A stretch of DNA of 64,000 nucleotides from Phycisphaeraceae bacterium (GCA_020639155.1 JACKHF010000001.1:2446578-2510577); one strand, 5' to 3'; counted from the stretch's first letter, positions 27,664 through 36,219 are shown. The notes: generated from the letters alone by a model not told the origin. Numbers and translations are program-made.

Positions 27664-27823
27664 GCAGGGGCGTGTTCATGGTATCATGTTGACCTATTCG
27701 CGCCGTAATTAGCGCCACACGCATTGCAAATCGGTAGTGATGCGATAAGAATGCGGTGTGTTCAGGTCATGCTTGAACCATTGTGTGTGTCGCTGATTGA
27801 TCACCGATTCTACTGCAAACTGT

Positions 27824-30800
27824 TCAGTGAAAGTTCCTCGCCCTGACCTGCACCGTCTCGTGGCTTGTTGGCGCGTGGCTGAATGACCGCACCTTCACAT
27901 GCACAACCTGTCCTGCTCGCTCGACGGTGCCGCGAGCAACGAGCGTTCGCTCGTGATGGGCGATGCGCCGGTATCGTTCGTAGGTGCTCGGGTACACGAT
28001 CAGATTGGCGATGCCCGTCTCGTCCTCGATCGTAAAGAACGTGATGCCCGACGCGGTGCCGGGTCGCTGACGGACCAGCACAAGCCCCGCAACGGACACA
28101 GGAAATCCGTGCGGATACAAAGTCTCGTCAGCGAGATGTCCGCACGGGGTCACATTCAGTTCTGTCAGCGCGTCACGGATGAACGACACCGGGTGCGCTT
28201 TGAGTGACAGGCCGGTCACTGCATAGTCGCCTGCCACGTCACGCTGGGGATGGATCGCGGGTAACCTCAGCGCGTGGTCGTTGTCGTTCGTGTGCGCATC
28301 GAGTGCATCGAATAGCGGCAACGACTCGTCTTTGAGTTGCAACGTCATCCACTTGGCTTGCTGGCGCGATAGTCCCATCGAGCCGAACGCATCGGCAGAC
28401 GCGAGCCTGCGGAACGCGATCGCTGGAGCGTCACACCTTCGCCAAAGTTGGTCGATAGCATCGAATCGTCCGTGCGTATGCACAGTGCGTGCAATGCTTT
28501 CCGCATGGTCCTGCCGGAGTCCTTTGACAAGGCGCATGCCGAGCCTGATCGCTGGCGCGTGTAGGTTCCCGGTTGGTTCGAGTGTGCAGTCCCATTGGCT
28601 GTGCTGCGCGTCGATGGGTCTGACCTCGACCCCGTGCTTCTGCGCATCTTGGATAATCTGCGCTGGCTGATAGAACCCCATCGGCAGGCTGTTGATGAGA
28701 GCCGTTGCGAACGCTGCAGGATAATGGCACTTCTGCCATGCGGACACATACACAAGCAGCGCAAAGCTCGCCGCGTGCGACTCGGGAAAGCCGTAGTCTG
28801 AGAACCCCTTGATCTGCTCGACGCATCGCTGGGCAAAGTCGAGTTCGTATCCGCGCGCGAGCATGCCTTCGATGATCTTCTCGCCAAACTTCTCGACGAT
28901 CGAGCCCTTGCGCTTCCATGCAGCCATCGCTCGCCGCAACTGATCGGCCTGCCCCGGCGTGAACCCTGCCGCTGTGATGACAAGCTGCATCGCCTGCTCT
29001 TGAAATAGCGGCACACCGAGCGTGCGCTCCAGCACACCGCGTATTGCCTCGCTTGGGTACTCGACGGGTTCCTCGCCGTTGCGCCTGCGCAGATAGGGAT
29101 GGACCATCTTGCCCTGAATTGGTCCCGGTCTGACGATCGCGACTTCGATCACAAGGTCGTAGTAGCACTGGGGTCGCAGGCGCGGGAGCATGGTCATCTG
29201 CGCGCGTGACTCGATCTGGAACACGCCGATGGTGTCTGCATCGCAGATCATGTCGTAGACAGCAGGGTCTTCTGCGGGGATCGTGTGCATCTCGTACCGC
29301 TTCCCGTGATGCTGATCGATCAACGCAAAGCACTTGCGAATGCAGGTGAGCATCCCGAGCGCGAGCACATCGACTTTGAGCATGTTGAGCGCGTCAATGT
29401 CGTCCTTGTCCCATTCGATGACAGTCCTGCCGTCCATCGCAGCGTTTTCGATGGGCACGGTCTCTGACAGCGGACGTTCTGTCAGCACGAACCCGCCGAC
29501 GTGCTGTGACAGATGGCGCGGGAATCCGAGTATCTGAGACACCAGCGCAAGCAGCATGCGAATGGTTCGGTCGTTGGGGTCGATGCCTAGTTCCTTGCAT
29601 CGATCTGGCTTGCCGATGGTCACATCGAACCATCCGTGGTCCTTTGCGAGCCGGTCAACCAGATCGAGCGAGAGCCCGAGTGCCTTGCCAACGTCGCGGA
29701 TAGCGCTGCGCACGCGGTAGGTGATGACCACGCCTGTTAGTGCAGCCCGGTGCCTGCCGTACTTCTCGTAGAGATACTGGATGACTTCCTCGCGTCGCTC
29801 GTGCTCGAAGTCGATGTCGATGTCGGGCGGTTCGTTGCGTTCGCGGCTGATGAACCGCTCAAAGAGCATGTCCACCCGCGTCGGATCGACGGATGTCACG
29901 CCGATGCAGAAACACACAGCAGAGTTGGCAGCAGCACCCCGACCCTGGCACAGAATGCCCCGCGAGCGTGCGAACGCCACGATGTCATGCACGGTCAGAA
30001 AGTAGTGCGGATAGTTCAGTTCCTCGATGAGCGCAAGCTCGTACTCGATCATGCCGAGCACCTTGTCGGAGACTCCGTTCGGGTAGCGTTCTCGTGCGCC
30101 GTTGTGCGCCAGTTGTCGCAGATGGTCCATCGGCGACACACCCTCGGGGCATGTCTCGTGTGGATACTCATACGCGAGTTGGTCGAGGGAGAACCCACAT
30201 GCTCGATGCAGCAACTCGACGGTGCGAGCAACCGCACCGGGATAGAGCGCAAAGAGCCGGTGCATCTCGTCGGGCGGTTTGAGATACTGCTCGGCGTTCG
30301 GCGTGATGCGCCTGCCAGCCTGATCGAGCGAGCAGCCGTAACGAATGCACGTCAGCACATCGCAGAGCACTTTGCGGGATTGCTCGTGATACAGCACCGT
30401 GTTCGTTGCAACAACCGGCACGCCGATGTGTCGTGCAAGCTGCACGCATCGGTCTGCATACTCACGATCGCGCACGCCGAATCCGAACGATGCAGCGATC
30501 GAGAGCCGGTCGTCATCGAACACCCGCGCCAGCCCCTCGCACACATTGACGTAGTGCTCGTCGGGGATGGCTTTGGGCAGCACCATGACAGCGAGCAGTC
30601 CGGACTGGTACTTCACCAGATCGGACAGCGTGAGCCAGCACTCGCCCTTTGGAGCGCGTCGCTTGCCATCGGTGAGCATCTGGCACAATCTGCCGTATGA
30701 CTCGCGGTCGGTCGGATAGACCAGCACTGTGAGTTCCTGCCCGTCGGCATCGAGCACCAGCTCGCAGCCGATAGCGATGGGCATGGCGCGGTCCTTCGCT

Positions 30801-31054
30801 GCAACGTGCGCCCGCACTGCGCCTGCGAGACTGTTTCGGTCTGTAATTGCGATACCACGATATCCAAGATCGGCTGCGCGATTGACCAGTTCCTCGGGGT
30901 GGCTTGCGCCGGTCAGGAACGTAAAGTTGGTTGTGACGTGCAGTTCGGCGTACTCGTGCAGCGCAAACTGCACCGGCGCGACGTGCTCAATCATCGACTT
31001 GCCCGGATGCGTGACGTGCTTGCCGATCGGTTCATCGGGCATGGCTACGCCCAC
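27824..31054 (-). CDS. dnaE2: Error-prone DNA polymerase III alpha subunit DnaE2 (ImuC)
   Basis: A 1076-residue C-family polymerase for translesion synthesis. An N-terminal PHP domain starts at ELHVTTNFTFLTGASHPEEL; the usual HxH metal ligands are replaced by VTT, as expected for a non-exonucleolytic PHP. The catalytic acidic motif is PPDIDIDFEHERR (near 408). GRGAAANSAVCF, VRPGPIQGKMVHPYLRRR and GFSDYGFPESHAASFALLVY are hallmark DnaE2 segments. A C-terminal OB fold contains GLVLVRQRPGTASGITFFTIEDETG. It overlaps the imuB stop by 10 bases and is the last gene of the imu operon, convergent with the DUF429 gene. Confidence 0.96.
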   Translation of the reverse strand: MGVAMPDEPIGKHVTHPGKSMIEHVAPVQFALHEYAELHVTTNFTFLTGASHPEELVNRAADLGYRGIAITDRNSLAGAVRAHVAAKDRAMPIAIGCELVLDADGQELTVLVYPTDRESYGRLCQMLTDGKRRAPKGECWLTLSDLVKYQSGLLAVMVLPKAIPDEHYVNVCEGLARVFDDDRLSIAASFGFGVRDREYADRCVQLARHIGVPVVATNTVLYHEQSRKVLCDVLTCIRYGCSLDQAGRRITPNAEQYLKPPDEMHRLFALYPGAVARTVELLHRACGFSLDQLAYEYPHETCPEGVSPMDHLRQLAHNGARERYPNGVSDKVLGMIEYELALIEELNYPHYFLTVHDIVAFARSRGILCQGRGAAANSAVCFCIGVTSVDPTRVDMLFERFISRERNEPPDIDIDFEHERREEVIQYLYEKYGRHRAALTGVVITYRVRSAIRDVGKALGLSLDLVDRLAKDHGWFDVTIGKPDRCKELGIDPNDRTIRMLLALVSQILGFPRHLSQHVGGFVLTERPLSETVPIENAAMDGRTVIEWDKDDIDALNMLKVDVLALGMLTCIRKCFALIDQHHGKRYEMHTIPAEDPAVYDMICDADTIGVFQIESRAQMTMLPRLRPQCYYDLVIEVAIVRPGPIQGKMVHPYLRRRNGEEPVEYPSEAIRGVLERTLGVPLFQEQAMQLVITAAGFTPGQADQLRRAMAAWKRKGSIVEKFGEKIIEGMLARGYELDFAQRCVEQIKGFSDYGFPESHAASFALLVYVSAWQKCHYPAAFATALINSLPMGFYQPAQIIQDAQKHGVEVRPIDAQHSQWDCTLEPTGNLHAPAIRLGMRLVKGLRQDHAESIARTVHTHGRFDAIDQLWRRCDAPAIAFRRLASADAFGSMGLSRQQAKWMTLQLKDESLPLFDALDAHTNDNDHALRLPAIHPQRDVAGDYAVTGLSLKAHPVSFIRDALTELNVTPCGHLADETLYPHGFPVSVAGLVLVRQRPGTASGITFFTIEDETGIANLIVYPSTYERYRRIAHHERTLVARGTVERAGQVVHVKVRSFSHAPTSHETVQVRARNFH

Positions 31055-32589
31055 CTTCCATGCACGAACCAGTTGGGTGTGTCAAGTTCGCGGTAGAGCC
31101 ACCACCAGCAGCCGTCGCTGTCCTGCACCTTGAAATAATCGCGGGTGGCGCGTGTGAGCTGGTCCGTCCGCCACCACTCGGGTGAGAGTCGTTCGGGTCC
31201 GATGGATGCACGCACGATGTGCTGCGTGCGGTTCCATGTCATCATCACGATGGGACCATCTGGCGTGACAGCAACCACGTCAACAGGTCGCGGGCTTTGC
31301 AATAGCAGTGTGGGCCGATCGCGCGTGTCTGGTTCGATCGGTTTGGACCGCTTCTCGGATGCGAGGACGGCAAAGCGTGCAGTCCGCTCGGGCAGGTGCG
31401 ATGGCACAAGTACGGGAATACGCACAGCACGATCGCCGAGCCGGTTGCGGAGTGTGTCGGCGCACTGTGCGGCCTCACGCTGGATGTGTGGTGCTGCGTT
31501 CTCTCCCAGTGACGAATGCCCGATCTGTGCGTGCGGGAGCAGTGCGGTCTGGTGCGCTGCGAGCGTGATTGCTTCCACGCCGTAGCCCATGTGTGCCTTT
31601 TCGATCTTGGGGCGTAGCAGCTTCCAGATGTGCGATGACGTACGGTTGGGATGGCTCAGCGCAAGCTCGATCCGGTACGGCTCGCAGTCGCTCCGGTCGA
31701 GCGTGATGGCAAGCAGGCGCATCCCGCGCTCGCGTTTGAGCAGCAGCGCACAAAGCTCGTCGAGCAACAGACTGGTTGTGTGCTCGATGGCGCGGAGTTG
31801 CTTGACAGGACCATCGAACATCCGGCTGGTCACAATCGGCTGCTCGGGCCTGACGGGTGCGATCGTGTCGATCGCCTGCCCGAGCAGTTGGTCGATGCGG
31901 TGCGTGAGCGATCCCCCGAACCTCGATGGGAGCGTCGATCGGGGCACATCCAGAAGCTCACCAATCGTTGTGATGCCAATCTCACGCAGGACCGCGATCG
32001 CCTTGTCCTCGATTCGCAGCGCCCGCAATGGGAGCGATGTGATGTGCGTCTTGATGTCATCCTCGATGCGGATGATGTCCTGTCCGCCGAACCTCGAAAG
32101 TGCCCAAGCGCTCGCATACGTTGGTGCAGCAGCGACACGGGCACGCAATCCGAATCCACGAGCAGCATCGAGCACAGCACGGAGCAGATTGTCTTCTCCC
32201 TTGTAGAGAAGCTGGCACCCCGTGATGTCCGCAATCAGTCCGGGCTTGGGAATTGTTGCATCCTCGTCTGGATCGGGCTCGACCGATGGCAGCAATCGGT
32301 TCATCCATTCGGCGAACCTGTGCAGCCCGTCCCTGTCTGCTTTGGGATCGTGCTGGGCGTGTTCGAAGGGATGCGACCCAACCAGTGCTCGTGCGTGCGC
32401 CAGTGTCATCCCCGATCTGACACCGAGCCGAAGGCAACGCGGACAGCACCGCACCACCTCGTCGCGTGATGCAACGGTGCGGACCAGCGCAAGCGCGGTA
32501 TCGCTCCGCGTGTCATGCCGTGTGCGCCTGCCGCGTCTGACGCGATCGATCGACCACATCGGCAGCGACAGCGAGAGCGCCCTGTCCAT
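31045..32589 (-). CDS. imuB: ImuB, catalytically inactive Y-family polymerase homologue
   Basis: A 514-residue mutasome adaptor. The N-terminus RALSLSLPMWSIDRVRRGR is the ImuB signature; the catalytic Asp residues of Y-family polymerases are missing here and at LIADITGCQLLY, where an active enzyme would have an SIDE-type motif. A helix-hairpin-helix-like segment (LREIGITTIGELLDVPRSTLPSRFG) and a little-finger region follow. The C-terminal tail ends with WWWLYRELDTPNWFVHGRWA, typical of ImuB. It links DnaE2, the clamp and ImuA. It overlaps imuA by 77 bases and dnaE2 by 10, so the three are one operon. Confidence 0.94.
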   Translation of the reverse strand: MDRALSLSLPMWSIDRVRRGRRTRHDTRSDTALALVRTVASRDEVVRCCPRCLRLGVRSGMTLAHARALVGSHPFEHAQHDPKADRDGLHRFAEWMNRLLPSVEPDPDEDATIPKPGLIADITGCQLLYKGEDNLLRAVLDAARGFGLRARVAAAPTYASAWALSRFGGQDIIRIEDDIKTHITSLPLRALRIEDKAIAVLREIGITTIGELLDVPRSTLPSRFGGSLTHRIDQLLGQAIDTIAPVRPEQPIVTSRMFDGPVKQLRAIEHTTSLLLDELCALLLKRERGMRLLAITLDRSDCEPYRIELALSHPNRTSSHIWKLLRPKIEKAHMGYGVEAITLAAHQTALLPHAQIGHSSLGENAAPHIQREAAQCADTLRNRLGDRAVRIPVLVPSHLPERTARFAVLASEKRSKPIEPDTRDRPTLLLQSPRPVDVVAVTPDGPIVMMTWNRTQHIVRASIGPERLSPEWWRTDQLTRATRDYFKVQDSDGCWWWLYRELDTPNWFVHGRWA

Positions 32590-33241
32590 CGCGCTGCTCC
32601 ACTATGAACGTGCGTGTGTGCCATCCCTGATTGAGCACAGCCGCATCCTTGCAGCGAAGACAGTCGATGCGCCAGCGCGGATGCGGGGCTTTGGTTCGCT
32701 CGGGCTGCACCTGCCAGCGATAATGCGACACCGAGAGCGAGCCGAGTTCGTCGTCACTGCGCCAGAGCAACGACACACCCTGACTTGCCTCGGCAGCCAG
32801 TTGCAAGCGCCTCGACTGCGACGTGTCGATGCCCCGAGCGTCGGCGATGACAGCAACCGTCGCGGGATTGCGGAGCGCAACATCGATCGTCCACACCCTC
32901 GCTTCACGATCGCGCTTGGGCACGTCAACGAACACGCTGCGATTGAGCAGCGATGCCGAGTGCTCGCTGACGGTCTGGAGTGCTGAGGGATACGCCCAGC
33001 AGGCGCGTCCGATCCAGTAGACCGCGCCCGCGCTCGTGTCATCGCTGCGTGATACAATGTCAGCGAGCAGCACCAACGGGGGCACAGCAGCGAACCACTC
33101 GTGGGATGTCTGCCGAGCAATCGGTGCCCAGTCGGTTGACACCGGTTCCAGACGCGGGGTTCCTGACCGATGGTCCGACTGGAGAGCGTCGAGCCGATCG
33201 GCGAGTGCTCTGAGGGTGCTGGTTCTTTCCACTGACTGCAT
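32513..33241 (-). CDS. imuA: ImuA-like RecA-fold protein
   Basis: A 242-residue protein occupying the first position of the imuA-imuB-dnaE2 operon. It keeps the RecA-like core order: an N-terminal helix (TLRALADRLDALQ), PPLVLLADIVSRS, GAVYWIGRACWAYPSAL, VFVDVPKRDREARVWTIDVALRNPATVAVIADARGIDTSQSRRLQLAAEAS, and SHYRWQVQPER, all recognisable in ImuA/SulA-type proteins. A Walker A loop is not apparent. It is shorter and more divergent than RecA. The start ATG at 33241 has no clear ribosome binding site. It faces the SRAP gene across a shared 145-base promoter region. Confidence 0.88.
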   Translation of the reverse strand: MQSVERTSTLRALADRLDALQSDHRSGTPRLEPVSTDWAPIARQTSHEWFAAVPPLVLLADIVSRSDDTSAGAVYWIGRACWAYPSALQTVSEHSASLLNRSVFVDVPKRDREARVWTIDVALRNPATVAVIADARGIDTSQSRRLQLAAEASQGVSLLWRSDDELGSLSVSHYRWQVQPERTKAPHPRWRIDCLRCKDAAVLNQGWHTRTFIVEQRDGQGALAVAADVVDRSRQTRQAHTA

Positions 33242-33386
33242 TTTGTTAGGATAGTGTGCGGGTGACGGTTGAGCAAGCCGCTCCGCACCAATACAGCAGA
33301 ATCCCCATCATGGGCTGACTTTACCGGACGCATTGCCGAGCCTGTCCCGCTCTGCACCCGGCTAGAACATGCCCTACAAATTGAGA
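33242..33386. promoter_or_regulatory. Shared divergent promoter region of imuA and SRAP
   Basis: This 145-base stretch must drive the imu operon (minus) and SRAP (plus). I looked for E. coli-type CTGT-N8-ACAG, Bacillus-type CGAAC-N4-GTTCG and alpha-proteobacterial GTTC-N7-GTTC LexA boxes and found none convincing. Regulation by DNA damage is expected from the families but not visible. Confidence 0.4.
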
Positions 33387-34094
33387 ATGTGCGGTCGCCT
33401 CTCACACAAGAAACGCTGGCGCGAGATATACGAGCATCTCGAACGCTTCTCGACTGCGCTCACGCCGATGCTCAAGGAACAGGACGGACCAGCACCCAGC
33501 TACAACGCGCCGCCAACCGCACCGATCCCAGTGCTGCGAAGCAATACCGACGGATTGCTCGAAGGTGTCATGCTCCGCTGGTGGTTGATCCCGCACTGGG
33601 CAAAGAGCAGCGAAGCCAAGTATGCGATGTTCAATGCACGCAGCGAAGACGCAGCCAAGAAACCCGCGTTCCGTGACCCGTTCAAGCGCAGGCGCTGTGT
33701 GATCCCGGCGGACGGCTTCTACGAATGGCAGAAGCGGGACGCAAAGACCAAGCAGCCGTACTTCATCTCACGAGCCGATGGTGACCCCATGTACCTTGCA
33801 GGCTTGTGGGAACGCTGGCAGTCGAAGGATGACGAGTCTGAAGTCATCGAGAGCTGCACGATCCTCACCACGATGCCAAACGCAGAGATGACACCGATCC
33901 ACAACCGCATGCCCTGCATCATCGAACCCGAGCAGGTGCAGGCATGGTGCGATCCATCGATGCAGGATGTTGAGGGTGTCGAGTCGTTCCTGCATCCAGC
34001 AGCCGATGGCCTGCTCGTGATGCACGAAGTCAGCAGCCGGGTGGGGAATGTCAGGAACAACGACGAGGCACTGACACAGGCAACGATCTCATGA
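33387..34094 (+). CDS. SOS response-associated peptidase family protein (SRAP; HMCES/YedK)
   Basis: A 235-residue protein that protects abasic sites in single-stranded DNA by forming a covalent link through its N-terminal cysteine. The ATG at 33387 gives MCGR, leaving Cys2 exposed after Met removal, as the mechanism requires; an ATG at 33369 is in frame but would bury it. Active-site residues: Asn in YAMFNARSEDA (near 82), Glu in PADGFYEWQKR (near 110), His in MTPIHNRMPCI (near 168). The gene is divergent from imuA and is the last complete gene of the element. Confidence 0.95.
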   Translation: MCGRLSHKKRWREIYEHLERFSTALTPMLKEQDGPAPSYNAPPTAPIPVLRSNTDGLLEGVMLRWWLIPHWAKSSEAKYAMFNARSEDAAKKPAFRDPFKRRRCVIPADGFYEWQKRDAKTKQPYFISRADGDPMYLAGLWERWQSKDDESEVIESCTILTTMPNAEMTPIHNRMPCIIEPEQVQAWCDPSMQDVEGVESFLHPAADGLLVMHEVSSRVGNVRNNDEALTQATIS

Positions 34095-34127
34095 CATGCC
34101 AACGTGGTTCACCGATGAACCAAATGC

Positions 34128-34497
34128 TCAGATGTTTGGATTGGATTCAAGCTGTCCGGGTGTCGAAGCCTGAACCATGGCGAGGATCCCTACTCGTACA
34201 GCTTCTGGTAGGCCGTGCCAAGAATCGATGACATTCTGCAGCTTGCTATCCTGCGTGCCAAACGCGCCGTATTTTGCGCCACACACCATGCAAAAACCCA
34301 TATCGTGGCTCGTTATGCGGGATTGTTCAAGTCCGGCTCTGCCCATTGGATCGGTTTGCGTATCTAGGCACGCACTCGCATATTCTCGCATAACTCTTTG
34401 TTTACGGTCAGTTTGCAAGACATGTTGCGAAACATCGCAAGGGCTTGCGGCTGTGTGCTGCGCCGCTTTCATCTACTGACGCTCGATAGAGCTTTGG
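34128..34497 (-). pseudogene. Remnant of a second integrase at the right junction
   Basis: Bases 34325-34497 match the 3' end of the integrase gene at 14650 (to about 14900) with scattered substitutions and one deletion of about 30 bases; the encoded KAAQHTAASPCD, QTDRKQRVMREYA and DTQTDPMGRAGLE are shared. Everything upstream of that integrase is gone. Leftward of the repeat the frame continues into a different tail (MGFCMVCGAKYGAFG, then DSKLQNVIDSWHGLPEAVR). This is best read as the leftover of an older element, with the younger element inserted between it and tRNA-Phe. Confidence 0.8.
34325..34358 (+). repeat. attR, right direct repeat
   Basis: Thirty-four bases identical to 14691-14724, including the last 21 bases of tRNA-Phe from the T-loop on. 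No acceptor 5' half, D arm or anticodon arm precedes it, so it is not a tRNA gene but the duplicated attachment core. Confidence 0.85.
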
Positions 34498-34502
34498 TTC
34501 AA

Positions 34503-34630
34503 CGTTTTACTACAATGGTGCAAGCTGGATGAAATCGTTCACGGAGGATGTGCCACGTTCTGGAACACACACGATCCGAAGGCGTGGCACGTTCGTCATT
34601 CGGTTGGCCACATTGGTCTGAAAGCAGGAA
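34503..34630 (+). pseudogene. Decayed YD-repeat (RHS)-like fragment
   Basis: TACAATGG, GCTGGATGAA and TCGTTC in this stretch recur in the same order in the YD-repeat fragment at 35475-35720, and the following bases align imperfectly. There is no open frame of useful length. It is an older, more mutated copy of the same RHS-type gene end. Confidence 0.45.
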
Positions 34631-34656
34631 GTTGCCGTATCTAGACTGAGCACATT

Positions 34657-35418
34657 ATGCTGTATGAACTGAATACCAGGAGAATGTATACAAGCGCATC
34701 CGTAGCGTTGATTGGTGTATCGATTGTTGCAGCGTACTGCTATAGCAACTGGACTGTGTTGAAGTATTACTCGGTTGTGTGCTCTACCGTTACCAAGGTC
34801 TTGGGCCGCAGTACCGCCTTGGTCTCACTGGTTACTTATGACGAACTAAGATTTGGAGTGTACGCCGACAGTCAATGGCATTGGTATCTAATGCCCTCCG
34901 AAATATCAAAGGTGCCCGCCAGCATACCTGTATGGACTGCGGTGGCTATTGATCAGAAGGTAACTATTCCCCAGCGGAGCATCTTTGCAATCACTCGCTT
35001 TAGGACTGTGAGTGGTCTGTTCTTTCCAAGTCAGCATGCACCGCTCGTGTATCTCGCACAACCGTCCAAGACAGTTCGTGCGGCTGCCGTTGATAGCCTT
35101 ATGGATGAGTTGGCGTTGTCCACGTTTCAAAGGGATCGCGAAGCGTTAGAGACAATTCGGACACATAACAAAGATGATATGGATGTGTCTATGACCGGCA
35201 TTGCGATCAATATTGTGGCCGTTTTGTCCATCATTAACATCTGCGTGAACTGGCGATTTCTTGTAATGTTCGTAGCGTCGGTTGGTGGAATCCGCATAAG
35301 GCGAAGGCGCCAGCGTGGGCTATGTGTTCGATGTGGCTATCCAGCCACTAGTGGCGAACTGGATGTGTGTCCAGAGTGTGGCATTCCTATGTTGTTTCAG
35401 CACGGTGGTGTCGATTGA
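34657..35418 (+). CDS. Membrane protein with C-terminal zinc ribbon
   Basis: A 253-residue protein I cannot name. One N-terminal hydrophobic helix (VALIGVSIVAAYCY), an extracytoplasmic region of about 150 residues with no known motif, a second helix (INIVAVLSIINICVNW), then a basic GGIRIRRRRQRG and a cytoplasmic four-cysteine zinc ribbon (GLCVRCGYPATSG, DVCPECGIPM). This terminal ribbon is common in planctomycete membrane proteins. It sits in the scar zone behind the element, between two RHS fragments, with lower GC than its neighbours. Confidence 0.65.
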   Translation: MLYELNTRRMYTSASVALIGVSIVAAYCYSNWTVLKYYSVVCSTVTKVLGRSTALVSLVTYDELRFGVYADSQWHWYLMPSEISKVPASIPVWTAVAIDQKVTIPQRSIFAITRFRTVSGLFFPSQHAPLVYLAQPSKTVRAAAVDSLMDELALSTFQRDREALETIRTHNKDDMDVSMTGIAINIVAVLSIINICVNWRFLVMFVASVGGIRIRRRRQRGLCVRCGYPATSGELDVCPECGIPMLFQHGGVD

Positions 35419-35474
35419 CTTGTGCTATACTAACGTTGGTTGAAAGTTGCTGTTCAAAGAACTCGTCAGACTAG

Positions 35475-35720
35475 GATATTCTCTTTGCTAACCGCGAGAT
35501 GACGAGCGATGACAACGAGTACTTCTACACGTACGACGCGTGGGGTCGGCTGATCACGATCTACGGGATCGTGGGCGAAGCGAACGTGTCGACGATGCGG
35601 TACAATGGCGTGGGCTGGATGAAGTCGTTCGCGGAGGGTGCCACTACGTACTGGAAGACGCACGATTCTTTCAAGCTGTACGTCGGGCATTGCATCTTTG
35701 CATTGGCGAGCGAAACATGA
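35475..35720 (+). pseudogene. YD-repeat (RHS) protein fragment
   Basis: The frame reads MTSDDNEYFYTYDAWGRL followed by VSTMRYNGVGW, the Y-x-YDxxGRL and RYNG pattern of RHS/YD-repeat proteins. RHS proteins run to over 1000 residues; only about 75 codons remain and the frame then leaves the family text, so this is a broken gene end. A second, more decayed copy lies at 34503-34630. Confidence 0.6.
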
Positions 35721-35850
35721 TGATCACACTTTGCGGTTCTGGTACGGGGGCAATGCGCCAGCCACTGACCATTACAAGTGCGACATATTCTCACTACATT
35801 TGGATTCGACTTGTTTTATCGTCAGCGAGTTAAAACCCGCTTGATGCCAG

Positions 35851-36219
35851 TTAGATTTTGGGATGCGATGGTGTTCCCTGATGAAACTTGAGCTTCCATT
35901 GGCCATCCTTGCGAACCCAGATGGAACTCCTGAGTCCGAAATCTTTCTTGCCTTCGTGTGTCATGATGCTGGTGTATGTGACGTGTGCAACATCATCTGA
36001 GATAAATCTTGCACGAAAGTCCTGAAGTGGGATCGCAGCGTCAATCTGAAATTGGGGAAGATCGAGACACTCCTGTCTGGTGTAGATTCGGCCAGAACGC
36101 CCGTACTCAAAGAAATCGTCAGCGAGCACCGTATCCAGCCATTCCAGATTGAATCGCCACTCTGATATCCAGAGTTTCTCTTCGAGTGTTCTCAGTTGTT
36201 CGAGTTCTTGTGTGATCAT
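35851..36219 (-). CDS. SnoaL/DUF4440-like NTF2-fold protein
   Basis: A 122-residue protein with the NTF2-like pattern: an N-terminal helix (LEQLRTLEEKLWISEWRFNLEWLDTVLADDFFEYG), GRIYTRQECLD, and paired strands (FRARFISDDVAHVTYTSIM, SSIWVRKDGQWKLKFHQGTP). Members of this group range from small ketosteroid-isomerase-like enzymes to proteins of no known activity; the active-site residues cannot be assigned here. It stands alone, with an intergenic scar upstream. Confidence 0.8.
   Translation of the reverse strand: MITQELEQLRTLEEKLWISEWRFNLEWLDTVLADDFFEYGRSGRIYTRQECLDLPQFQIDAAIPLQDFRARFISDDVAHVTYTSIMTHEGKKDFGLRSSIWVRKDGQWKLKFHQGTPSHPKI

Larger units (their letters stand above)
14691..34324. mobile_element. 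Integrative element in tRNA-Phe (about 19.6 kb)
   Basis: A tyrosine recombinase gene lies directly against the 3' end of tRNA-Phe, and the last 21 bases of the tRNA plus 13 more (34 bases, 14691-14724) recur exactly at 34325-34358. Between the repeats are the genes expected of an integrative element: integrase, XRE regulator, primase/helicase fusion, small HTH proteins. The cargo is a Res-Mod-DUF429 operon, imuA-imuB-dnaE2 and SRAP. No conjugation or phage structural genes are present, so it may be a satellite-type or mobilisable island; that is inference. Confidence 0.85.

Noticed and set aside
33242..33386. Possible LexA box around GCTAGAACATGC
   Set aside because: It has only one half-site-like element and no symmetric partner at the required spacing.
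34325..34345. Possible second tRNA-Phe gene
   Set aside because: Only the T-loop and 3' acceptor half are present; the rest is missing. It is the attachment repeat.
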